Positions 56,258 through 64,000 of a DNA stretch of 64,000 nt are shown here, piece after piece. The notes beneath the pieces are model-generated. The model was not told the DNA's origin. It worked only from the letters and a program-made list of their open reading frames with translations, and ran no database searches. The stretch comes from Planoprotostelium fungivorum (taxonomy: Eukaryota; Evosea; Variosea; Cavosteliida; Cavosteliaceae). Position numbers and translations under genes: made by a program. Within the stretch, counting starts at the first letter, position 1. The number at the start of each line of letters is the position of its first letter. The stretch covers positions 62,001 through 126,000 of the forward strand of contig MDYQ01000128.1 in NCBI GenBank assembly GCA_003024175.1. The letters run 5' to 3'.

Positions 56258-57466
56258 TCAGACTACAACCAGCCATTTAATTTCACCTCTACAGGCAGCA
56301 TGACGAACCTTTCCGTCCCCTTCTGGAGTCCATCCAACCCCATCTATCTACAATCAGCCCGACCAAAATAAGAATAAACAGAATAAAACACCTTGTGGTG
56401 GTCGTAGCCCGGCGTTAACTTGTACATTTCGAAGAGTGTCATCTTCTCTGGATCGATTGGCGTCTCTTCTGAAAATCCAGTGAAATCTCTGTATGCCCTG
56501 TTGGCGTACTGCAGAGAGCAGTGACAGTCATAGACGATGCAAGGAGTGTCGCTCAACTCGGAGAATTCACTCAGGCTCTGACATCGATCAGTCGAGATGA
56601 TGACGACCGGTGATGATGTTCGTGTGGGGGTAGGTAGAGGAGACATGATGATGATGTGATGATCTCACTCGGATCTGCGATTGAAATTCTCTTCTCATCT
56701 GTGAGATCTGCTCGTCGTTGACAAATTTCAAGATTTGATCTCTCTTCGCCATCATGACGTCAAACATGATGTTCAACTTGTCTTCATCTGCTTCCGAAAG
56801 AATCCATCCTCTGTCGTCGATCAGCTGCACATCGTCATCCATATGTCTCACAGATCAGCGGCGCGCTTCATGCAATCTCTCCTCTCCTCCAATGACACGT
56901 TTCTATAAGGATAATTGTCTATCTCGTAGAACATGGGAGGTCGAGAAGGTGGTGGAGAGGAAGAAGCCGTCTCAGTGCTGACAGGGCTAGACAGCTTATG
57001 GAGGACTTCTGCAACATCTCTGTCTCTCGATTCTTCCTCGTTCATCAGGTGAGGGAGATTGTGTTGGGTGCTGAATGATTGACTGAACGGGTTCGCATTT
57101 ACGGAATGAGATGTGTGAATAGTCGATTGGAATGGAAAAGAGGGATCGGTGGTGGATGTTTCGATTATTGCTGCTGGCTGTATCGATATTTCTCGAAGAG
57201 TGTGCGATGGTGTAGCGACGGAGCGAGTGGCATCCTTTGGTCTCAGCTCTCGCCTCTTCGGAATGTCCACACACAGATTTGTCATCGAGCGGTCTGCACA
57301 ACGACGACAAGGCCGATCTGGTAGATTCAGTTCTTGATTTGCAATCGATACGATTACCTCCATCGCAAGAAAGGTGAGCCTTCCTGCATTGTTCACACGA
57401 CACACCATATTTTCTCTTCTTCGAAGGTGGTGAACCTTTGTCCTCGCTCACGATGATCTGCAGCAT
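56258..57466 (-). CDS. Zn2Cys6 transcription factor with PAS domain (ERT1/AcuK-like)
   Basis: Start 57466 (MLQIIVSEDKGSPPSKKRK). A split zinc cluster: SCEQCRKAHLSCDG in exon 1 and DRPCRRCADRSMTNLCVDI in exon 2 give six cysteines in the binuclear Zn2Cys6 pattern, flanked by basic residues. A Ser/Thr/Pro-rich middle follows (HTSHSVNANPFSQSFS). Near the C-terminus is a PAS-like segment (PCIVYDCHCSLQYANRAYRDFTGF) that continues to LTPGYDHHK, then the final exon GVGWTPEGDGKVRHAACRG. The combination resembles fungal gluconeogenesis regulators ERT1, RDS2 and AcuK. Nuclear DNA-binding regulator. The last exon is entered through an intron ending GATTGTAG. Confidence 0.78.
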
Positions 57467-57549
57467 GGCACTGTGAATTCAGAATTTGTTTACAAACTGC
57501 GATCAGGTTGTAGACGGGAAGAGAGCTGTGCAACTTGAACCGAGAGAGC

Positions 57550-57892
57550 GTCGAGCGATACGTAAAGGAGGAGAAATGGTACACATACAGCTCACTCGCT
57601 AGATCACAAATGATGGAAGAGATGAAGAAGCAAGTGCAGGACAGATCGGTCGAGATCTTACAGATCCTCTTAGCCGATTCGAGAGTAGATCCTTGGTGTC
57701 GGACAACGAGCCCATCAGAAGAGCATCGCGATCAGATCTCACCGAGATCGTCAAGTTGCTCTTGAGCGATGCAAGAGTCGATCCGACTGCGAGAAACTAC
57801 GAGGCCTTGGCGAACGCAAAGACATCCAAGAGAAGATGTAGTGGAGTTGCTGCTGAGCGATCCTCGCATGAAACCAGCCACATTCCTATAAT
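57550..57892 (+). pseudogene. Decayed ankyrin-repeat gene fragment
   Basis: Two or three ankyrin units are recognisable: LQILLADSRVDPWCR, then in another frame DNEPIRRASRSDLTEIVKLLLSDARVDPTARNYEAL (quoted here as pieces around VKLLLSDARVDP), then VVELLLSDPRMKP in a further frame. The frame changes twice, and there is no start or end, so this is a remnant of the large ankyrin families common in amoebae. Confidence 0.65.
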
Positions 57893-57945
57893 TCGTTGAA
57901 ATGAAATAAGTTCACCTCTTTTCATCTCATGTTCTACCGGAAACG

Positions 57946-58025
57946 GAGCAGTCACCTTCGGCCACTCAGCGATCTCCAAGGGAGAATACAACCCCGGAGG
58001 TATTTGTTCACGAGTCAGCCCACAG
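57946..58025 (+). pseudogene. Fragment of the metallopeptidase-like gene
   Basis: About 80 bp match exon 3 of the gene at 7994-9374: ACGGAGCAGTCACCTTCG, AAGGGAGAATACAACCCC and TTCACGAGTCAGCCCAC, covering GNGAVTF to VHESAH. Reading frame is lost twice. No other exon is present nearby, so only a piece of a paralogue or a duplicated fragment remains. It lies directly beside a dispersed repeat. Confidence 0.8.
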
Positions 58026-58080
58026 TGAGCAGAGATTGAAGAGGAACGATGTTAATCTCATCAGGTCGAAAAGATATATT

Positions 58081-58265
58081 TCATGAAACGACGCTGTTGA
58101 CATGAATCGCCTAAGTAGGTGGAAAGCTTGTAATTGTCCTTTATGGGTCATGCTCTATCTTTACGAGAAAGCGATTCGCGGAGACAATCACGTGCGTTGA
58201 CTGTTGAACAGGTACTCCGTGTGCTTAGATCTACAAAGCTCCCCAGGATCGTGGATGAGATGTGT
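58081..58265 (+). repeat. Dispersed repeat, copy 2
   Basis: Partner of 19816-20045 with the same order of blocks (GACATGAAT-GC, ACGAGAAAGCG, TCACGTGCG, GCTTAGATCTA), lacking the roughly 60-bp insertion. About 70% similar by eye. Confidence 0.5.
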
Positions 58266-58473
58266 GAAATAAATCTCATTCTTCATGTTCTTTCTATTCT
58301 TCTGAAAATTGAGAGAAGATGGTAGACCGTGATTTCGAAAGGTCGAACGCCTTTAGAGGTGCAGAGAGAGGTCCGCAACGGGGTACAAAAACATCGTGCG
58401 TGGGGGTCACTTTGCTGAATGCACCAATTTTTGTGCGAAAACAGTGATAATCGTTTGCGAGTGATCGTCTTAT

Positions 58474-59951
58474 TTATCGAAAGTTTCTCATCTTCACATT
58501 CAGTTTCGGTCTTCTCCTGGTTAAATTCGACTTGCACTGGTCCAAGTGATTGTAGACGAATTGGCCACTGGATTGTTTGCCACATCTCCAGCAGAAGTGT
58601 GCGCCACAGCGGCAGGTCATGTGATCACATCCGTCCGATTTCTCCACAGGGCTCTTGCATTTCGGACATCTAGATAAGACGATGTTCATCTTTGGCTCGT
58701 CTGCATCACAGATGAAGTAGGTTGGATGTCTCTGATTGCATTTCGGACAAGAGACAAATTTGCATCTGGAACACTGCTGTCGGCCCGAACGCAGAATCCT
58801 GTGTATGGTGGTACAGTGGCAGTGCTTACACCCTGAATGAAATATGAGATCAAATGAGAAATCACGATATGAGGTGGGCTCAAGACATAAAGCATAAATT
58901 AGATGATGTCATGACGATCGTCAATGTCTCACGATATAATCCACCGTCCGAATCAATGTCATCTGCAGCTTGTGCGTCGAGTTCTGCCTGATTCGTTCTG
59001 TGGACTTCGGACATACGTAAGAAGGTATCGATGGCTTCTTGATCGGCTACAGGAATCATCTCGTTGATCAGCATGATGTGTTGACATTGTTTGGCTGGAC
59101 AGGGAATACCATACGCGTCCACATTTTCGATTCGAAGAGTCTGATTCAACTTGAGAGACAGATCTTCGAGATGGATGGGTGCACCTGCTCGGCTTCACGA
59201 TGGACGAGTGTGATGCGATGGTAGAGTAGAGAAGAGTCGCGGGATTTATAAGAGATGTAATGGCCCAAGCATTCGCGACAGAACATGTGTTGGCATCCCT
59301 GTGAATGGATGAGATGGAAAGTGTTGGATCTTCACCTTGACTGACACGACATCGTCAACGTCCACGAGATCTTCCAGACAGATGAAGCAACGCGTCTGCA
59401 TCTCCTCGTGATTACGAATGGGCTCGAAGTCGAAATCATCATCTTCATACTCTCCTAAACTCTCATATAAAGCATTCAACGACCTGAATGGATTGGTTAA
59501 TATGAAAAGTTGCACCGGTCACTTGCATTTTGAGTGAGTCCGATGTTTGGATGGTCGATGGGAGAACCGATCCAGATGACAAAGAGGATGTACTATTACG
59601 AAGGGCAGAATCTGTTCTTGAACCAAACACCTGAAGGTAGATGGGTCTTCTGCCTTCTTCCACAAAATGTTCGAGCAGCTCTTCATCCCAATCTTCCTCG
59701 TATTCGTCTATTGCATTCAGATGACTATTCATCATATAGACTATACCATCTCCCTCTGAATCAGTCAACCATGTTCGGTCGTTTCCTAACAGGTAGTCCG
59801 AGATCTGAGTGGCACACATGCCGTTCATGTAAAACTTGTCTCTGTTACTTCTCGCATTCTCTTCTTGGTCAGCTATACGCTCGGCCATCCGATGTGATGG
59901 GCCGAGCCGAGATCTCATGTGTGTCAACTTTTCACCGAAGCTGTTCAACAA
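58474..59951 (-). CDS. RBR-type (RING1-IBR-RING2) E3 ubiquitin ligase
   Basis: Start 59951 (MLNSFGEKLTHMRSR), stop at 58474, about five exons. The N-terminal region is acidic (NAIDEYEEDWDEELLEHF). RING1: TRCFICLEDLVDVDD, then GCQHMFCRECLGHYI, a link VHPSHLEDLSLKLNQ, and IPCPAKQCQH. IBR: GCKHCHC, QQCSRCKFVSCPKCNQRHP. RING2: CPKCKSPVEKSDGCDHMTCR and CGAHFCWRCG, with the catalytic Cys in DGCDHM, so it should pass ubiquitin through a thioester as parkin and ARIH do. The join between exon 1 and the RING1 exon is uncertain (two acceptor choices). Confidence 0.83.
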
Positions 59952-60168
59952 AACGAATCCATGAACGGATTAAATTAATTTAAATCGTCTTGATTTGGAT
60001 CTTTAAAGCTTTTCGTGTGATGAAGGCACTCTGGTTCTCCGCTTTGCACACGATCCTCTTGATCTCCCTCTCCCTCTCTCCTACTCTCTTCCGGCTCGAA
60101 CAATATTGAAGATGGGATGACTTACGGTGCCCTCAACTTCCTCTCCACCCGTCGTAGTCCACCTCGTC

Positions 60169-61137
60169 TTATGGCCAAGTCTTCATTAAAGAAATATACG
60201 TGGTGTAACTGTGCGCACTGAAGGCAGAAGCTTCTTCTATTCGACAGAGGTGGAGATCACCTATCACTCTCATCGCTGCGATGTAGTCCCTCCATTCTTG
60301 TATCACCTACAAAATTGATTTCAGTGGTACAATGACTTGATCGGCCACCATTTGATTCAGTTTCTCTGGTTGGTAGTCAAATGGTGCATTGAGAATGGAT
60401 CACTTCTCTCCCGACTACTGGAATATGCAAGACAAAAAAATTAGTGATCCAAATGCATGGACACCAACCAGAAAAACCAAATCATTTCTTCGATCAGGGA
60501 ATTCAACCGAAATTTCATCCGACGGTCGTCTTTATCATTGAGTATAGAACTCAAACATGGTGCAGATTGTTCATCCTTGCCTGCAGGTCATCATAAGAAT
60601 TAATCGTTGCAGACGGAGAGAGTCTGGCATAGGTGAACCAAATTGCGAGTTTGATCGTCTTGCGGACATGATCGTGAAACTCTTCACGATCGTCAAGGTC
60701 TTGACAAACGTCAATTCTTTGTGTTGTCCTTCGCGTCGATGGATTGTTCTCGATGAACATACAAGGATAACGAAGAAACACACGTGTGGCAAAAATAATT
60801 TCGTCCGCGTCGAGGATTGAACCGCCGATCGTGTACCACACGATCATTTCGGTTGAGAAAAATGATTCATTTTCTCCGCGCTTTGGCCGAACCATGTATT
60901 CTATCCCTTTGTCGCCGCAGACTCTATCTGTCTTCAATAATACAGTCATTGAAAAGGATTGTCACATTTGACGTCAGCCGTATGAGCCACATCTTAACGC
61001 ACAGCTTTCTACTACAAGAGATAAAATTCACAGATTTTGCAGTGTTGTGTCTTCTTGATGGTGGGTTCTTTGTCTTGGGGCAGGTTTCCCCATGGTGGGT
61101 ATTCCCGTATCCATTCTTCTCTTTTGTCCACGTTCAT
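60169..61137 (-). CDS. Uncharacterised protein; intron carries a MITE
   Basis: Tentative model. First exon from 61137 (MNVDKREEWIREYPPW) with a HCKICEF motif. The central open frame, 60949-60556, reads VCGDKGIEYMVRPKRGENES, MIVWYTIGGSILDADEIIF and SYDDLQARMNNLHH. The last exon begins VIQEWRDYIAAMRV (60322) and ends at 60169. The intron between the last two exons (about 60555-60323) would hold MITE copy C. No family recognised; the protein looks helical and cytosolic. The central frame is long and open, but splice joins are not proven. Confidence 0.4.
60353..60484 (-). mobile_element. MITE-like element, copy C
   Basis: Runs from TGATTCAGTTTCTCTGGTTG to the inverted CCAACCAGAAAAACCAAATCA, in the same orientation as copy B and about 90% similar to it. 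Probably inside an intron of the 60169-61137 gene. Confidence 0.8.
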
Positions 61138-61486
61138 TGATGAGTCCTGTGGGGGATACAAAAGATAGTTCTCCACAAGTGGCGCGATCACAAGCAATTT
61201 ATTTCACAGTCTGGAAGGACAAGTCCATGCTCAAATCAAGTCTCTCTGCTTGAATCGGTGGTGGTAGTGTGTCAAAGTTACAAAAGACAAAAAGTGTCTT
61301 TCCACAAAATGTCTCGATCCTCGCCGCGGACATGATCAACATGCGATGTGAAAAATTGTTCACTTATGATACATCTTAATGGTGATACGAGTGGTTCGAG
61401 GACACACAAGGATGTATTTGGTCGTAAAAAAGATGAATCCACCATAATCCCAGCCTCTCCCACCCTTTTTCATGCCTGAGAACGAC

Positions 61487-61491
61487 AAAAA
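61487..61491 (-). terminator. Pol III terminator of the tRNA-Met gene
   Basis: A run of five T on the minus strand, 2 nt after the tRNA discriminator base. Confidence 0.6.
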
Positions 61492-61493
61492 GT

Positions 61494-61589
61494 TGTCCGC
61501 GGCGAGGATCGAACTCGCGACCTTAGGATTTCTCCGCATGGAAATTGTAGATATGAGACCTACACTCTAACCGACTGAGCTACGCAGAC
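61494..61589 (-). tRNA. Elongator tRNA-Met (CAT) with a 22-nt intron
   Basis: The cloverleaf can be drawn completely: acceptor GTCTGCG/CGCGGAC (one G-T pair), TA, D-arm GCTC/GAGT with loop AGTCGGTTA, anticodon stem TAGGT/TCCTA with loop CTCATAA, variable AGGTC, T-arm GCGAG/CTCGC with loop TTCGATC, discriminator A. The T31-T39 mismatch in the anticodon stem is also found in animal elongator tRNA-Met. The intron lies after position 37, the normal eukaryotic site, and is 22 nt. Anticodon at 61553-61555 on the plus strand. A-box and B-box sequences are intact, so it should be transcribed. Confidence 0.92.
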
Positions 61590-61591
61590 AG

Positions 61592-62117
61592 ATGTCAACC
61601 GGCTCGACTGATGACATACATGCCGTTGTTATTGGCAAGGGACTAGTTTCGCTCCTTAGCGATGCACAACAATCTCTGATCACCCACACCAATTTCTAAC
61701 ATTTATTCAAGCATACTTTGTGGTGATTGCCACATGCATACTCCTTATTTTGCAGCTGCTATATAGATACATCTTCAGACCAGACCTAAATCCATCTATA
61801 TCCTACAATTGATATCCTCAGCGCATAAACACATCCTGAAACGCCAATCTGACAAAAAAAAGAGATCCCAATCCCTCCTCTTCATTTTATCAAAATCCTG
61901 CCCTGCTTCCATATGCAGACCATTATTCTACCAAATATGTCCTGCCATACATAGTACCAGTTGCAGAATACTCAGCTTGCTACTGCCACGCGGTTGGAAA
62001 ATAAACGGAAGATACATGTCTCGCTTTTGGAACGTGTTCTGGTAGAAGTTTTCAATTTTGATCACTGATCCAACCACTACTTCATAATTGATCCACTGAA
62101 ACGTGGGAAATTTATTC
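61592..62117. other. Intergenic region
   Basis: Between the tRNA and the 3' end of the HIS1-like gene; AT-rich, no gene recognised. Confidence 0.4.
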
Positions 62118-63273
62118 TCAGCAAGATCGAGAGTTCTGAACGGATGTGATCACAATGGCAATTGCACCAACTTCTTCCAGACGATCCAATGTTTCATTCA
62201 CATCTGACTTGGCAATCATCACCTGCAGAACATCATCATCATCATCATTGTCTCTATCATCATCATCACCTTGACAGCCAACCACTCCTTATCCTCCAAC
62301 GGAGAGATCGTGGGGGACTTCATACCAGGTGTGATCTTACAAGCTTCTTCCAAATTCTTCCTCATGATGTTGTATTCACACATGACGTACTTCTCTGCAA
62401 TCAACACTCCTACCATTCTCTTCTTCACTTTCTCGATCATCGCCTGCGCATCTCATCAGATGCATCTCTCATGACATGTCTAAACGTCACCTTGTGCTGA
62501 GAGTTTGGATTGGCAACTAGGACGGCCTGTGTCGTCATGATGGTGTGCACTGCCTCTAAACCTGCGGCTTGCATCGTGGCTCCCGATTCGACCAAGTCGA
62601 CCACGGCATCGGCGACACCCAGAGGACAAGCCACCTGCACATCTTTCAGATGACATCATCATCATCATCTCCCTCACCTCGACCGAGCCGGACACATACC
62701 GAACGGTCGTCTCTTTCGTAGAGTCTAATTCCTGGAAAAACTTCTTCGTGAGGTTGGGAAATGAGGTGACGATCCTCTTTCCGGCCAGCTCGTTGGCGGA
62801 CTTGATGTTGCTTCTCTTGGGTGCTTGGATGCAGAGCTTGCAGTGTCCGAAGCCGAGTTGGAGGAGGGTCTGTGAATGTGAGCTCAATGTCGGAGATGAT
62901 AACATGGATGATGAACGTGTGTTACGATGAGATGGAGAGATGGGTTTCCAAATTGAGCTGACCTCTAATTGGACTTGAGATTCAGCTACAATGTCCTCTC
63001 CTGTGATGCCAAGATCGACTCTTCCCTCGCTGGTATAGAGAGCGATGTCTGCCGCTGGGAGAAAGACGATGGCCATGTTGAAGTTTGTACAGACGGCGAT
63101 GTCCAATCTATCCACCACAATCAGAATGGAAGTGGATGTCATTTAGTTCACCTCTCTTTACGGTGGAAACGGATATCGATGTGCTTCAGCAGCTGCATGC
63201 ATCTCTCGTACAGTCTTCCCTTCTTTGGAATGGCCAGCATGCATCTTCCTTCTAATCCGTCCACGAGATCCAT
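62118..63273 (-). CDS. HIS1: ATP phosphoribosyltransferase (HisG/HIS1)
   Basis: Six exons: 63273-63152, 63107-62963, 62869-62678, 62634-62491, 62443-62270, 62222-62118; 293 aa, against 297 in yeast His1. Aligned motifs are MLAIPKKGRLYERCM, RLDIAVCTN, VFLPAADIALY, VDLGITGEDIVAESQV, KRIVTSFPNL, VRYVSGSVE, LGVADAVVDLVESGATM, and the C-terminal regulatory domain with ITPGMKSPTISPLEDKEW. It catalyses the first step of histidine synthesis, joining ATP and PRPP, and members with this C-terminal domain are feedback-inhibited by histidine. Its presence suggests the organism makes its own histidine. Confidence 0.93.
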
Positions 63274-63420
63274 GATGTCTGATAGAGATGGAGGTCACGA
63301 TGTCAAAGTTTTGCTCGTGGCTAAGTGACCATCGATGAACTCTACCGGAGTAAAAATTCCAAGAAAGTTCGACCGTTGGTTCATCTGATCTCATCTTTGA
63401 ATGTGATAAGATGAAGGACG

Positions 63421-64000
63421 GTGGGTTCTATTCTAAACGTAACGTCCATTAAATGTGCGATAGGATGGACAACAGAAGAAGTTTTATTACTATTGCATTC
63501 CGTTGAGAAGGTGATTCGTCTCATTTATTGTCCATCTCTCAAGACGTGGTGTCGATTGGACTCTATTCGATCGCATATTACCATTCTTATCGTCCGAACC
63601 AACATATCAACCTTCATTAGCACGGGGAGGATGCATGGTCCACTGTATCCGATGTTATGAAGGCTTACATCGAGAAATGCAACTCTCTGAAGAAAGGAGA
63701 CGAATCGGAACTCATCAGAGACCCTCAGATCTTCACTCAATCGGTGATGTCATCCCAATGAGGATCATCGTCCCCCACTGACGATCTTAAAGAGGTGTAA
63801 TCGAAAGTACAGTGAAGTCATCTCCGAGTTAAAGCCATCTAACGGAGGCAAACTGGGTGTGCATCTCATCATGTCATCAGGCTCGCATCACACGTCATCA
63901 CGAGTCGTTGTAGATGACATCATCGTACAGAGTCTCCATCAAAAGGAAAGAAGAGAGCGGAAGACAAGTACAAGACCGAAAGAATGGACGAACTGAAGAA
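63421..64000 (+). CDS. Partial gene at right edge, SANT/Myb-like segment
   Basis: Spliced stretches on the plus strand read IGWTTEEVLLLLHSVEK, then (in a frame that does not join cleanly) GVDWTLFDRILPFL, then AYIEKCNSLKKGDESEL. WT-x-EE...DW resembles a SANT or Myb helix set. A charged Lys/Glu-rich exon follows to the edge (KRKEESGRQVQDRKNGRT). The start, the first splice join and the 3' end are unresolved. It may be a chromatin or transcription factor; low certainty. Confidence 0.35.

Noticed and set aside
60795-60835. tRNA-like tail (GTCCGCGTCGAGGATTGAACC) on the plus strand
   Set aside because: It lies inside a long open frame on the minus strand that reads IGGSILDADEIIF; the T-stem does not pair and no D-arm exists, so the likeness to tRNA is probably chance.
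1-64000. Retroviral, LTR, Polinton-like or other virus-like elements
   Set aside because: No polymerase, integrase, capsid or envelope motif and no long terminal repeats were recognised on either strand.

Overview
The window is nuclear DNA from an intron-rich, gene-dense protist. Genes lie on both strands with short gaps, and almost all are split by short GT-AG introns (about 38-120 nt). An amoebozoan, perhaps a fungus-eating protosteloid amoeba, is the best fit. This is inferred from the mix of a Cdc7/SepA (MAP3K-epsilon-like) kinase, a large Ser/Thr kinase family, a polycystin channel, secreted chitinase and GH76 mannanase, and fungal-like zinc-cluster factors. All three stop codons are used normally. 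No reverse transcriptase, integrase, capsid or envelope gene was recognised.

Layout. 1-1091: 5' part of a KAT2 (GCN5/PCAF) histone acetyltransferase gene. 1377-19452: a family array of closely related small kinases (K1, K2, K4-K8, one relic K3), interleaved with secreted or predatory genes: a PAN-GH76 mannanase, a secreted HExxH metallopeptidase-like protein, a GH18 chitinase and a C2-domain protein. 20267-31536: an endonuclease/exonuclease/phosphatase protein, a PH-domain TKL kinase, a multipass membrane protein, an LCAT-like phospholipase/acyltransferase and a second membrane protein. 31705-37741: a SepA/Cdc7-type kinase with C-terminal armadillo repeats. 38149-39056: a ninth, frameshifted member of the kinase family. 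39856-42994: a receptor-like gene with bulb-lectin, GAIN/GPS, one membrane segment and a pseudokinase. 43218-46900: calmodulin-like, PPR and VMA12/TMEM199 genes. 47038-53154: a WD40-ankyrin-polycystin channel fusion. 53248-59951: purple acid phosphatase, Zn2Cys6-PAS transcription factor, two decayed gene fragments and an RBR ubiquitin ligase. 60169-63273: an uncharacterised gene, an intron-containing elongator tRNA-Met(CAT) and ATP phosphoribosyltransferase (HIS1/HisG). A partial gene runs off the right edge.

Three copies of a roughly 130-bp element with terminal inverted repeats (a MITE) lie at 14997, 24522 and 60353. A 10-mer, CTCGTTGTAG, recurs nine times, always inside introns and often as the acceptor itself.

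The two most unusual genes are the WD40-ankyrin-polycystin fusion, in which a cytosolic propeller and ankyrin repeats precede a TRPP-type channel, and the lectin-GPS-pseudokinase receptor. All exon models were built by eye from splice sites and reading phase. Where I give exon coordinates the phases add up; where I say 'about', they were not fully resolved.
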